Assembly (NCBI RefSeq): GCF_041146875.1
Contig: NZ_JBFRXP010000004.1
Span: 113,335 to 177,334, forward strand
From: Igneacidithiobacillus sp041146875
GTDB lineage: Bacteria; Pseudomonadota; Gammaproteobacteria; Acidithiobacillales; Acidithiobacillaceae
Reading direction: 5' to 3'
DNA: 64,000 bases
Part shown: one piece after another, positions 26,460 to 35,433 of the stretch
How the letters are laid out: every line of letters begins with the position of its first letter
Position numbering within the stretch: position 1 is the first letter of the stretch
Made by a program: the position numbers and the translations under genes
Notes under the pieces: model-generated
What the model saw: the letters and a program-made list of their open reading frames with translations, nothing else
The model's database searches: none
What the model was told of the DNA's origin: nothing

Positions 26460-27593
26460 GTGCTGATTGCCGCCTATTTTTTTGCCACACTGGCCGGACT
26501 TTCCTGTATCTATTGGGCCCTCGCCTGGTGGCGGGTGGAGGCATGGCGGCCGCAGTTGCCCGAGGATTCTTGTCCCGGCTTACTGGCAGACGGTCCCGGC
26601 GTCAGTATCCTGAAACCCCTGCACGGTGTTGAGGCGGAGCTGGATAAAAATCTGCAGAGTTTTTTGGCGCAGAACTATCCCCGTTACGAGATGATTTGTG
26701 GTGTGCAAGACCCCGCCGATCCCGTTCTGCCTCTGCTCGCGCAATTGCCCGCCCAGACCAATCTGCATATCCTGCAGCATGACTGTTCTCTTGGCAGTAA
26801 TCCCAAGGTCAACAATCTGGCAGGTATGCTGGCACAAGCGCAATATCCGGTTTTGTTGTTAGCGGATGCGGATATTCGCGTGGGGCCCGATTATTTGGCG
26901 TGTCTGGTCGGAGAGCTCAACCAGCCGCAGGTAGGAATCGTGAGTTGTCTGTATCGCGCGCGACCCGTTTCGAGTTTTTGGTCGCAAGTTTTGGCCGTAC
27001 AAATTCAAGAACATTTTTTACCATCAGTGCGCCTTGCCTCTGCGCTCGGTCCTAACATCTACTGCGGCGGTGCCAGTATCGCCCTGCGTCAGGAGCAGCT
27101 TGAGGCGCTGGGCGGATTCGCTGCCCTCCGCAATGCGCTGGCGGATGATTATGCCTTGGGCGCTGCTGTGCGTGGCTTGGGATATCGTAGCGTGCTTAGC
27201 GACTATGTCGTGGAGACTCTGGTGGCGGAAGAGAGCTTTATCAGTTTCTACGCGCACGCCTCCCGTTGGGCGCGTACCACACGGGCCGTACAGCCCTGGG
27301 GACATGCCTTTTCGTTTTTGACCTACCCTTTGCCCCTGTCCTTGCTTGCTGCGTTGTTTTGGGAGGGGTGGACTTGGCTGGGGGTGGTGCTGGTCCTGTG
27401 CTTGCGCCTCGTGTACCATTGGCGGATTGTGCGTAGGCTGCGATCACCGTTGCCTGCGAAAGCGGTGTGGATAGCAGACATCCTGGGGCTGTGGATCTGG
27501 GCGCACGCGCAAATTTCTGGCAAGGTGCGCTGGCGTGGCCGCAAATTTTCCATTGACGCCCATGGACAAATGCACGACGGAGTAGAACGATGA
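26460..27593 (+). CDS. hpnI: Hopanoid glycosyltransferase HpnI
   Basis: 377 residues of the GT2 family with an N-terminal membrane segment and C-terminal membrane helices (about 280-325). In Burkholderia HpnI adds N-acetylglucosamine to bacteriohopanetetrol. VSILKPLHG, the DAD motif in LLLADADIRVGPDY, YCGGASIALRQEQLEALGGF and ADDYALGAAVRGLGY form the ceramide-glucosyltransferase-like core; SRWARTTRAVQP matches the Q/RxxRW-type site. I chose the GTG at 26460 because the family-like sequence starts there, although the frame is open upstream through hpnA. It overlaps hpnJ by four bases. Confidence 0.9.
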   Translation: MLIAAYFFATLAGLSCIYWALAWWRVEAWRPQLPEDSCPGLLADGPGVSILKPLHGVEAELDKNLQSFLAQNYPRYEMICGVQDPADPVLPLLAQLPAQTNLHILQHDCSLGSNPKVNNLAGMLAQAQYPVLLLADADIRVGPDYLACLVGELNQPQVGIVSCLYRARPVSSFWSQVLAVQIQEHFLPSVRLASALGPNIYCGGASIALRQEQLEALGGFAALRNALADDYALGAAVRGLGYRSVLSDYVVETLVAEESFISFYAHASRWARTTRAVQPWGHAFSFLTYPLPLSLLAALFWEGWTWLGVVLVLCLRLVYHWRIVRRLRSPLPAKAVWIADILGLWIWAHAQISGKVRWRGRKFSIDAHGQMHDGVER

Positions 27594-29017
27594 CGATGAA
27601 AACCTTGTTCCTGCAGGCACCCTCCTTCGAAGGTTTTGATGGCGGTGCCGGCTCTCGCTATCAGGCCAAGCGTGAAATTCGCTCTTTCTGGTTCCCTACT
27701 TGGTTGGCCCAGCCCGCTGCAATGATTCCCGGCAGTCGCCTGCTTGATGCACCACCTGGCGACATCACGGTGGAAGAGACCCTGCGCGTTGCCGCCGGCT
27801 ACGAACTTTGCATCATGCACACCAGCACGCCCTCCTTCCCCTCCGACATTCGCATGGCAGAGATGCTCAAGGCGCATTATCCGAAGATGGTGATTGGCTT
27901 GGTGGGTGCCAAGGTGGCGGTGGAGCCCGAGGAGTCCTTGCAGGCATCGCCGGCTATCGACTTTGTGGCGCGCGAGGAATTTGACTATACCCTGAAGGAG
28001 ATCGCCGAGGGGCGCCCGTTTGCCGAGGTGGATGGCATCAATTACCGCGATGCTAATGGCCTGCTGGTGCGTACCCCCGACCGTGCGATGATTGAAGATA
28101 TGGATGCCTTGCCGTTTGTTTCGGAGGTCTACAAGCGCGACCTGCATATTGAAGACTACTTCATTGGCTACTTAAAGCATCCGTATATTTCCTTCTACAC
28201 CGGGCGTGGTTGTCGCTCGCAGTGTACCTTCTGTCTTTGGCCGCAGACCGTGGGCGGGCACCGTTACCGCACCCGCAGCGCTGCCAGTGTCATCGAAGAG
28301 GTGAAATATATCCAGAAGGCCTTCCCTCAGGTGCAGGAAATCTTCTTTGACGACGACACCTTCACCGACGACCGTCCCCGCGCCGAGGAGATCGCCCGTG
28401 GCTTGGGCAAGTTGGGAGTTACCTGGTCCTGCAACGCCAAGGCCAATGTCCCCTACGAAACTCTCAAGGTGCTGCACGAAAACGGCTTGCGCTTGCTGTT
28501 GGTAGGCTATGAGTCCGGTAATCAGCAGATTCTCAACAACATCAAGAAGGGACTGAAAGTCGAGGCAGCGCGGAAATTTACAGCCGATTGCCACAAGCTG
28601 GGTATCGTGATCCATGGCACTTTCATCCTCGGTTTGCCGGGCGAAACCAAAGAAACCATCCAGCAGACCATCCAGTTTGCCAAGGAGATCAATCCGCATA
28701 CCATCCAGGTCTCTCTTGCGGCACCTTACCCGGGCACCTATCTCTACAATCAGGCAAAAGAGCAGGGCTGGCTCACGGAAGAGGACGAGGCGCACCTGGT
28801 CAACGATCGTGGCGTGCAGATCAGCCCCATGAGTTATCCGCACCTCAATCACACGGAAATCTTCGATTCTGTCGAGGTTATGTACAAGAAATTCTACTTC
28901 CGTGCCGGCAAGATCGCCGAAATTACCGGCGAGATGTTGCGTAGTTCGCAGATGATGAAGCGCCGCCTACGTGAGGGGGTAGAGTTCGTACGCTTCCTGC
29001 GTCAGCGCCACGGTTGA
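27590..29017 (+). CDS. hpnJ: Hopanoid B12-binding/radical SAM protein HpnJ
   Basis: 475 residues. A cobalamin-binding-like N-terminal domain (about 1-160) precedes a radical SAM domain with CxxxCxxC at Cys208, Cys212 and Cys215. LVGYESGNQQILNNIKKGL and GLPGETKETI are typical of this subgroup. In Burkholderia, HpnJ converts glucosaminyl-bacteriohopanetetrol to the cyclitol ether by ring contraction. The ATG overlaps hpnI by four bases, and the adjacent hpnK starts at or just after the hpnJ stop. Confidence 0.94.
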   Translation: MTMKTLFLQAPSFEGFDGGAGSRYQAKREIRSFWFPTWLAQPAAMIPGSRLLDAPPGDITVEETLRVAAGYELCIMHTSTPSFPSDIRMAEMLKAHYPKMVIGLVGAKVAVEPEESLQASPAIDFVAREEFDYTLKEIAEGRPFAEVDGINYRDANGLLVRTPDRAMIEDMDALPFVSEVYKRDLHIEDYFIGYLKHPYISFYTGRGCRSQCTFCLWPQTVGGHRYRTRSAASVIEEVKYIQKAFPQVQEIFFDDDTFTDDRPRAEEIARGLGKLGVTWSCNAKANVPYETLKVLHENGLRLLLVGYESGNQQILNNIKKGLKVEAARKFTADCHKLGIVIHGTFILGLPGETKETIQQTIQFAKEINPHTIQVSLAAPYPGTYLYNQAKEQGWLTEEDEAHLVNDRGVQISPMSYPHLNHTEIFDSVEVMYKKFYFRAGKIAEITGEMLRSSQMMKRRLREGVEFVRFLRQRHG

Positions 29018-29019
29018 GT

Positions 29020-29889
29020 GTGGCGGGCGACCGTCGCGTTATTTTCAATGCAGATGACTTTGGTTTGGATGCTGCGGTCAATGCCGCAGTCGCTTCGGCG
29101 CATCGGCAGGGAGTTCTCAACAGTGCGAGTCTGATGGTTTCGGCCGCGGCGGCGGCCGAGGCAATCCGTTTGGCGCGTAGCATGCCCAATCTTGGAGTTG
29201 GTTTGCATTTGACCCTGGTGGATGGTTATCCGGTATTGCCTGCTTCACAAGTTCCTGATTTGCTCGATGAAAATGGCAGATTTTCTAGCGATCTCTGGCG
29301 GCGTGGCTTTCGTTATTTTTTTATCTCTAGAGTGCGACGCCAGCTTGCTGCAGAGATTTCTGCACAGTACGCGGCCTTCGCTGATACTGGGCTGCGCCTT
29401 GACCACGTAAACGCCCACAAACATCTACATGCGCATCCGACGGTGCTGAATTTACTTATTGAAATTGGCCAGCGCTTTGCGTTGCGCGCTGTGCGCATCC
29501 CCCGCGAGCCTGTGGGATTGGCGCGGCAGTTGGCGCCAGTATCTGGTGCCGCAGCGTTGGGAGCCCATCTGCTTTTGCCTTGGGTGGGGCGTATGCGCCG
29601 GGTGATTCGTTCTCAAGGCCTGTTCTGTAATGATCTGCTCTTGGGTCTGCAATCCACCGGACAGATGGATGCCGAACGCGTGCGGCGCGCCTTGGCCACC
29701 GCGCCTGTGGGGCAGGTTACGGAATTGTATTTTCATCCAGCACAAGAGCAGACTGCGCATCTGCGTCAACTAATGCCGGGCTATCGTCCAGTCGCAGAGT
29801 TGCAGGCGCTCTGTGATCCAGAACTCACGGCATATTTGCGCGCCCAGGGCATCCATACGGGAAATTACGATGATTTCGCCCGCAGCTGA
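29020..29889 (+). CDS. hpnK: Hopanoid deacetylase HpnK (YdjC/ChbG-like)
   Basis: 289 residues of the YdjC carbohydrate deacetylase fold. In the Burkholderia pathway HpnK removes the acetyl group left by HpnI. The metal site is suggested by NADDFG near the N-terminus, GVGLHLTLVDG and DHVNAHKHLHAHP. YFHPAQEQ supplies a further conserved His. The start is the GTG at 29020; a TTG at 29014 overlapping the hpnJ stop is equally possible, as neither has a clear ribosome site. It overlaps hpnN by 20 bases. Confidence 0.9.
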   Translation: MAGDRRVIFNADDFGLDAAVNAAVASAHRQGVLNSASLMVSAAAAAEAIRLARSMPNLGVGLHLTLVDGYPVLPASQVPDLLDENGRFSSDLWRRGFRYFFISRVRRQLAAEISAQYAAFADTGLRLDHVNAHKHLHAHPTVLNLLIEIGQRFALRAVRIPREPVGLARQLAPVSGAAALGAHLLLPWVGRMRRVIRSQGLFCNDLLLGLQSTGQMDAERVRRALATAPVGQVTELYFHPAQEQTAHLRQLMPGYRPVAELQALCDPELTAYLRAQGIHTGNYDDFARS

Positions 29890-32566
29890 GCGTTTTCTTG
29901 CGCGTCTTGGTACGCATTACATGCGTGCCATTTGCCGGCTCATGGCGTTTTGCGTGCGCCATGCCAAAGCCACCTTCGCTTTTTTCTTGTTGCTGTTGGT
30001 GGCGGGGTTGGCGTTTATCGTTACCCACTTCGCGATGAACACCAACACCAGCGATGTGTTGTCCCATGATTTGCCCTTTCAGCAGCGGGAAATCGCCTAC
30101 AAGAAGGTATTCCCCCAAGATCGGGATAGTATTGTCGTTGTCCTGCAGGGTAAAAACGCGAGTTCGACGGGGAATGCCGTCAAACGCCTACAGGCTTGGG
30201 TAGAGGCCAACCCTAAATATTTTCGTAGTGTCTATGTTCCGGGTGGCGGAAAATTCTTTGAGCAGAATGGATTGCTCTATCTGCCAGTACAGCAGGTGCA
30301 TGCGTTTGCGCAGCGAATTACCAATGCTCAGCCGCTCATTGCCAGCCTTTCTGCCAATCCCAGTTTGGCGGGAATGAGTGACCTTTTGCGCGAAGCTGCG
30401 GAACAGAGCGTTAAGGGTGGTGTCGACGTACAGGGGCTCGTACCCGTGTATGATGCCTTTACCAAGAGCATCGATGCGCAGCTCGTCGGGCACCCCGAAC
30501 AGATCTCCTGGGCGAATCTGATGGGCGGGAGTCTGGCGCATCTTGGTCCTAAGCAGCGTTTTGTAATCATTGAACCTACCCTAAATTACGGCAGCCTGCA
30601 GCCAGCGGAGGCCTCCATCCAGTTCTTGCGCAAGGGCTTGGATACCTTGGGTATCAACGCTGCGCACGGTGTCAGCGTGGGTATTACCGGCCAGGCAGTG
30701 CTGGATGCGGAGCAACTTAAGACCGTGAGCGAGGGGGCATTTACTTCTCTCGCGATCACTTTTGGTTTAGAAATTCTGCTGCTAATCATTGCGTTGCGTA
30801 GTACTCGGCTGGTCATCGGCGTACTCGCCAATCTTATCTTCGGCATTATTCTGACCACGGCTTGGGCATTGTTGGTGATTGGGCCGTTTAATCTGATTTC
30901 GGTTTCCTTTGCCATCTTGTTCATTGGCTTGGGTGTCGATTTCGGTATTCAGTTTAGCCTGCGTTTTCGCGAGGAACTCTTCAATGGCGCGAGTCACGAA
31001 GAGGCCATGCGCCAAGTGTCGCGGGGCTTGGGGGCGGCGTTGTCGCTTGCGGCAGTGGCGGCGGCGATCAGCTTTTTTGCCTTTGTACCCACCAGCTATG
31101 CGGGGATCGTCGACCTGGGCCTGATCTCTGGCGCCAGCATGTTGATTGGGCTGCTGCTCACCATTACCTTGCTGCCGGCCTTCCTGACCCTTTGGCCATT
31201 GTCTGCCAAGGCGCGCCGCCACGTCGATTTTCCACATTTTCAGCAAGTGCCTACGCTGGCGCGATACCCCATTCATCGCTATGCCTGGATTGTGCTCATA
31301 GTTGTCGCTGGACTTGCAGTTGCAGCGGTACCCGCAGCGTTGCAGGTACGTTTTGACTTTAATCCGTTGCACATGATCGATCAACACGCGGAGGGGGTGA
31401 AGGTCTTTGAGTCCTTACTCGCCAATCCAGACACCGCGCCCTACCGTATTGAGGTCCTGGCAAAAAATCTGGGGGATGCGCAAGCGATCGCGAAGCGCGT
31501 CGAGAAAGTGCCAACCGTGGCACGTGCCTTGACCGTTGCGGACTACATCCCACAAGATCAGGATCCAAAACTCGCCATTCTCAATAACCTACAGATCCTC
31601 GTGCCACCGTTTTCCCTGCTCATGCCGGCAGGTCTCACGCCACCGGCGCCGGATACCGTGGAAAAAATGGCGAAGCTGCAGGAGAAATTGCATGTTCTCG
31701 CCAATCAGAATAAGGGCGCGCAAGGGGTCGCAGCCGGACGCCTAGCGGATGCACTGGGGCGTTTTTTGTCCACAGACGCGCACAATCCCAAGGCCTTGGC
31801 GTCTCTGCAGGATTCCTTGCTCGGTACTTTGCCCGGAGAGTTACAACAACTCGGCGAGGCGTTGCTAGCCTCGCGCGTGACCCTCGACAATTTACCCAAG
31901 GATCTGCGCAGTCGTTATCTTGCCAGCGATGGTCAGGCGCGCGTTGAAGTCTTTCCCAAGGCCGACCTGACCAACAATCAGAAGATGTTGCACTTCGTGT
32001 CCACGGTGCTGCAGGCGGAACCCCGTGCGGTTGGGGCGCCGGTGATGTTGGTGCAGGGAGGAGAGGCAGTATTGGGCGCTTTCCAGGAAGCAACCTACAT
32101 TGCCATCGCTGGTATCGCTCTACTGCTATTGCTATCTCTGCGTCGCTATCGAGATATGTTATTGATTGTATTGCCATTACTGCTCGCAGCTTTGTTTACC
32201 GTGGCCGCGATGTCGCTACTGGGAGTGAGTTTCAACCTTGGTAACATCATCGTTCTGCCGCTGCTGATTGGTCTGGGTGTGGCATTCGGCATCTACATTG
32301 TTTTACGCTGGCGCAGTGGTGTCGATGCCGCGCATCTGCTACAGACCTCGACGCCGATGGCGGTTTTCTTCAGCGGCCTGACTACCCTAAGCGCCTTCGG
32401 TAGTATGGCGTTGTCCGTAGATCCCGGCATGGCCAGTCTCGGCGATGCCCTGAGCATTGCATTGGCGATCGTTTTGCTCTGTATTCTTATTGTCTTACCG
32501 GCTCTTTTGTTACTGTTTACTGCTTCTCCACGCGAGGAAGGAATTGTCCAGGATGAAGGTAGTTGA
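29870..32566 (+). CDS. hpnN: Hopanoid transporter HpnN (RND/MMPL type)
   Basis: 898-residue inner-membrane protein of the RND superfamily. In Rhodopseudomonas, HpnN moves hopanoids to the outer membrane. It has the duplicated RND plan: a membrane helix at about 33-55, a large periplasmic loop (about 60-295), five or six helices including FAILFIGLGVDFGIQFSLRFRE, a second periplasmic loop, then the second helix bundle with LPLLIGLGVAFGIYIVLRW. The ATG at 29870 lies inside hpnK. The upstream in-frame codons are hpnK shadow. Confidence 0.93.
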   Translation: MISPAAERFLARLGTHYMRAICRLMAFCVRHAKATFAFFLLLLVAGLAFIVTHFAMNTNTSDVLSHDLPFQQREIAYKKVFPQDRDSIVVVLQGKNASSTGNAVKRLQAWVEANPKYFRSVYVPGGGKFFEQNGLLYLPVQQVHAFAQRITNAQPLIASLSANPSLAGMSDLLREAAEQSVKGGVDVQGLVPVYDAFTKSIDAQLVGHPEQISWANLMGGSLAHLGPKQRFVIIEPTLNYGSLQPAEASIQFLRKGLDTLGINAAHGVSVGITGQAVLDAEQLKTVSEGAFTSLAITFGLEILLLIIALRSTRLVIGVLANLIFGIILTTAWALLVIGPFNLISVSFAILFIGLGVDFGIQFSLRFREELFNGASHEEAMRQVSRGLGAALSLAAVAAAISFFAFVPTSYAGIVDLGLISGASMLIGLLLTITLLPAFLTLWPLSAKARRHVDFPHFQQVPTLARYPIHRYAWIVLIVVAGLAVAAVPAALQVRFDFNPLHMIDQHAEGVKVFESLLANPDTAPYRIEVLAKNLGDAQAIAKRVEKVPTVARALTVADYIPQDQDPKLAILNNLQILVPPFSLLMPAGLTPPAPDTVEKMAKLQEKLHVLANQNKGAQGVAAGRLADALGRFLSTDAHNPKALASLQDSLLGTLPGELQQLGEALLASRVTLDNLPKDLRSRYLASDGQARVEVFPKADLTNNQKMLHFVSTVLQAEPRAVGAPVMLVQGGEAVLGAFQEATYIAIAGIALLLLLSLRRYRDMLLIVLPLLLAALFTVAAMSLLGVSFNLGNIIVLPLLIGLGVAFGIYIVLRWRSGVDAAHLLQTSTPMAVFFSGLTTLSAFGSMALSVDPGMASLGDALSIALAIVLLCILIVLPALLLLFTASPREEGIVQDEGS

Positions 32567-32687
32567 GCCTGGATGTGATGATTCGGCCTTAATTTTACCC
32601 CGGCTACCGTCCCGCCGCGTGCTGGCAGGGCAAGATCTACGCCGGGTTTTATCCAGAAAACGATGGTCTCAGGAGGATGCTGTATGA
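32553..32687 (+). CDS. Possible 44-residue protein bridging hpnN and the ferritin-like gene
   Basis: Starts with ATG inside the last codons of hpnN and ends with TGA overlapping the next gene's ATG (ATGA). The C-terminal half is basic (RRVLAGQDLRRVLSRKRW). AGGAAG lies 12 bases upstream, which is rather far. I recognise no family. The precise overlaps at both ends are what a coupled operon gene would show, but a chance open frame of this length is also quite possible. Confidence 0.3.
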   Translation: MKVVEPGCDDSALILPRLPSRRVLAGQDLRRVLSRKRWSQEDAV

Positions 32688-33526
32688 GCGTGGTATTGGA
32701 AGAGATGGGCGCGCAAGGTCATCGTGAACTGTTCTGCCAGTTTTTTCATGACACGCACGTTCAGTTCGATCCAAAGCACATTGACTGGCCGGACTTGGAC
32801 CCAGCCGCAGAGCAGCGGTTGAAATCTCTGCCATTCTGGGGCGAAGCGGTGGCGACGGAGAGTGTGACAGCGCGCATGGTGCAGCACATGGCGGATACCG
32901 AAACGGATCCTCTGGTCAAAGCGGCAGTGGCTCTGGATGGCTTTGAGGAGCGACGTCACGCGGAGTTACTGCAAGCCCTGGTAGACCACTATGGAATTGC
33001 CATTCCGCCGCTGCCGGCTCCGCCGCCCATTCGTGACCCCCATTGGGAATTTCTCTTCACCGGCTATGGTGAATGTCTCGATTCCTATTTCGCCTTTGGC
33101 CTCTTCGCGGCGGCCAAAGATTCGGGCTTTTTTCCGCCAGCCTTGGTGGATATCTTTGACCCCATCATGCAAGAAGAAGCGCGCCACATCATTTTCTTCA
33201 TCAATTGGTTGGCCTGGTACCGGCGCCAGCTTCCTTGGTGGAAACGCCCTTGGTTGGAGTTTCAGCGTATGCAGGTGATTGCCCTGCAAGCCTGGGCGCG
33301 CATCCAGACGGCGCGGGGCATGGGCGGCGCTCAGGAAGAGAACTTCACCATGACTGGCCATGAGCAGGTGAGCCAAGATATGAGCTTGACCAAGCTCCTG
33401 GCGCTATGCCGCAGCGAAAATGAACGCCGCTTCGCGCCCTACGACGTGCGCCTGCTGCGCCCGAAACTGGCCCCCCGCATCGCCAATTTTCTGTTTTTCT
33501 TCCTCTCCCGCAGGAAGACGGCGTAA
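32684..33526 (+). CDS. Ferritin-like di-iron protein inside the hopanoid cluster
   Basis: 280 residues. Four helices carry a plausible carboxylate-bridged di-iron site: Glu59, Glu89-x-x-His92 (FEERRHAEL), Glu130 (TGYGECLDSYF) and Glu165-x-x-His168 (QEEARHIIFF). A hydrophobic Trp-rich segment follows (FFINWLAWYRRQLPWW), and the C-terminus is hydrophobic and basic, suggesting contact with the membrane. AGGAGG lies seven bases before the ATG. It sits between hpnN and hpnH, both hopanoid genes. Di-iron proteins of this fold include oxygenases and desaturases, so a role in modifying hopanoids is possible, but nothing in the sequence proves it. Confidence 0.8.
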   Translation: MSVVLEEMGAQGHRELFCQFFHDTHVQFDPKHIDWPDLDPAAEQRLKSLPFWGEAVATESVTARMVQHMADTETDPLVKAAVALDGFEERRHAELLQALVDHYGIAIPPLPAPPPIRDPHWEFLFTGYGECLDSYFAFGLFAAAKDSGFFPPALVDIFDPIMQEEARHIIFFINWLAWYRRQLPWWKRPWLEFQRMQVIALQAWARIQTARGMGGAQEENFTMTGHEQVSQDMSLTKLLALCRSENERRFAPYDVRLLRPKLAPRIANFLFFFLSRRKTA

Positions 33527-33553
33527 ACGCCTTAGATTTTCTTCAGGTTTGGG

Positions 33554-33579
33554 TAACATACGCTATGGTATGTTATACT
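33554..33579 (+). promoter_or_regulatory. Palindromic operator overlapping a promoter upstream of hpnH
   Basis: TAACATAC (33554-33561) and its exact complement GTATGTTA (33568-33575) flank six bases. A good -10 box TATACT (33574-33579) overlaps the right arm. The best -35 is TTGGGT at 33549-33554, which would give a 19-base spacer covered by the palindrome, the layout of MerR-type promoters. Other regulators that bind symmetric sites, or a simple hairpin, are possible. It lies 59 bases before the hpnH start and would let hpnH be controlled apart from the upstream genes. Confidence 0.5.
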
Positions 33580-33637
33580 AATGCTATCGAACACAATTGC
33601 CTGGGCCAATAATTCCAGGGAAAGGAGAACACCGACA

Positions 33638-34741
33638 ATGGCAGTGCCACTAATTCAGAGCTATCGGGTAGGTCGCTACATCATCGGCCAAAAATTGCGC
33701 GGCAACCGTCGCTACCCCTTGGTGCTTATGCTTGAGCCACTATTCCGTTGTAACTTGGCCTGTGCTGGCTGTGGTAAGATCGATTATCCCGACGAAGTGC
33801 TGGATAAGCGTCTGTCTACGGAAGAGTGTATCGGGGCGGCTGAGGAATGCGGCGCGCCGATTGTCTCCATTGCGGGCGGCGAGCCACTGATCCACAAGGA
33901 CATGCCAGAGATCGTTGCGGGTCTCATCGAGCGCAAGCGCTTTGTGTATCTCTGCACTAACGCATTGCTGTTGAAAAAGCGTATGGATGATTATCAGCCT
34001 TCGCCATATCTGACCTTTTCCGTGCATCTGGATGGTAACGAACACCGTCATGATGACTCGGTTTGTCAGCCTGGCACTTATAAGCGTGCGGCTCTGGCCA
34101 TTCGCGAGGCGGTGGAAAAGGGCTTCCGTGTTACCGTCAACTGTACCTTGTTCCAGGGCGAGGGTGCAGAAGAGGTCGCGAGTTTCCTGGATGACTGTAA
34201 GGCCTTGGGCGTGGAAGGAGTAACGATCTCTCCCGGCTTCAATTATGAGCGTGCCCCACAACAAGAGGTTTTTATCAAGCGCCAAGCCTCGCGCCAACTG
34301 TTTCGCGATATCTTCCGCATTGGCAAGGAGCGCAAGGCCAAGTGGAAATTCAATCAGTCGAGCCTGTTTCTCGACTTCTTGGCGGGTAATCAGACCTATC
34401 AATGTACGCCTTGGGGCAATCCGACACGCAACATCTTTGGCTGGCAGAAACCCTGTTATCTGTTGGTGAGCGAGGGTTATGCGCCGAGTTTTCGCGCACT
34501 GATGGATGAGACCCCTTGGGAACGTTATGGGGTGGGCAACAATAGTAAGTGCGACCAGTGCCAAGTGCACTCGGGTTTTGAGCCGACTGCGGTGAACGAT
34601 ACCTTTGCGCATCCACTCAAAGCCCTGAAGGTGTCACTATTTGGCCCGAAAACACGGGGTCCTATGGCGCCCGACATGCCGGCTAGTTCTTCGGGGCCAG
34701 GCGCGGAACGGCCAGTGTTCCCATTGCGGGTAGAGCGCTGA
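33638..34741 (+). CDS. hpnH: Adenosylhopane synthase HpnH (radical SAM)
   Basis: 367-residue radical SAM enzyme that joins the adenosyl group to hopene, the first step of C35 hopanoid side-chain formation. The cluster motif is Cys38, Cys42, Cys45 in FRCNLACAGC. SIAGGEPLIH and FSVHLDGNEHRHD follow, then a C-terminal SPASM-like region with PCYLLVSEGY and CDQCQVHSGFEP. The ATG at 33638 has AAAGGAG ten bases upstream; the frame opens earlier but without a site. The last ~25 residues are Pro/Ser-rich. Confidence 0.96.
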   Translation: MAVPLIQSYRVGRYIIGQKLRGNRRYPLVLMLEPLFRCNLACAGCGKIDYPDEVLDKRLSTEECIGAAEECGAPIVSIAGGEPLIHKDMPEIVAGLIERKRFVYLCTNALLLKKRMDDYQPSPYLTFSVHLDGNEHRHDDSVCQPGTYKRAALAIREAVEKGFRVTVNCTLFQGEGAEEVASFLDDCKALGVEGVTISPGFNYERAPQQEVFIKRQASRQLFRDIFRIGKERKAKWKFNQSSLFLDFLAGNQTYQCTPWGNPTRNIFGWQKPCYLLVSEGYAPSFRALMDETPWERYGVGNNSKCDQCQVHSGFEPTAVNDTFAHPLKALKVSLFGPKTRGPMAPDMPASSSGPGAERPVFPLRVER

Positions 34742-34770
34742 TTATCACCTGTTGTATCGAGGAGCTGTTC

Positions 34771-35433
34771 ATGTTTCGTAACTTGCGACTTGTCTTGCCT
34801 GTCTTGCCTGTGTTGTCGCTAGGATTGCTTGCCGCGAGCGCTCCTGCTGCTTGGGCAGATACCACTGCGGCAATCCAGACAGCAGCGGTTACTAGCCCCA
34901 AGGCGACTATCGAGAGCTTGGATCAAACCCTCTTGGCTACCATGAAAGCCGGTAAAGCAGCTGGGTATCCGGGGCGGTACAAGATCATTGCCCCAGTGAT
35001 CGACAAAACTTTTTACTTTCAGCGCATTGCCGAGATTTCCTTGGGTTCCGAGTGGGGTAAATTAAACGCCGCGCAGCAACAGCAATTCGTCAAGGTGTTG
35101 GGCGAGTACACTACAGCAACCTACGCCGGCCGTTTTGACGACTACAACAGTGAGCAATTTGCCGTTACTGGGGTCCAGCAGTTGCGTCCGGGCACCATGG
35201 GCGTGTTCACCACCTTCACCATGAAGAATGGCCGGGTGCATCGCTTTGATTACCTGCTCGAACAGGCAGACGGAAAGGATTGGAAAATCATTAACGTGGT
35301 TGCCGATGGCGTGAGTGATCTTTCTCTGAAGCGCTCGGAGTATACGGAAACCATCAAGAGCAAGGGGTTCCCGGCATTGATCGCTCATCTGCAGCACGAA
35401 ATTCAGGGTTACGCTTCCGGCGGAAAATCGTGA
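34771..35433 (+). CDS. hpnM: Hopanoid-associated periplasmic protein HpnM (MlaC/Ttg2D family)
   Basis: 220 residues with a signal peptide cleaved after about residue 29 (PAAWA). The mature part matches the MlaC-type lipid carrier: IIAPVIDKTFYFQRIAEISLG, LNAAQQQQFVKVLGEYTTATYAGRF and WKIINVVADGVSDLSLKRSEY. Such proteins ferry lipids across the periplasm. GAGGAG precedes the ATG. It overlaps the MlaA-type lipoprotein gene by four bases, so the two likely act together on hopanoids or phospholipids. Confidence 0.9.
   Translation: MFRNLRLVLPVLPVLSLGLLAASAPAAWADTTAAIQTAAVTSPKATIESLDQTLLATMKAGKAAGYPGRYKIIAPVIDKTFYFQRIAEISLGSEWGKLNAAQQQQFVKVLGEYTTATYAGRFDDYNSEQFAVTGVQQLRPGTMGVFTTFTMKNGRVHRFDYLLEQADGKDWKIINVVADGVSDLSLKRSEYTETIKSKGFPALIAHLQHEIQGYASGGKS

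Noticed and set aside
33740..34612. 290-codon open frame opposite hpnH
   Set aside because: Shadow of hpnH, with no ribosome site or recognisable domain.
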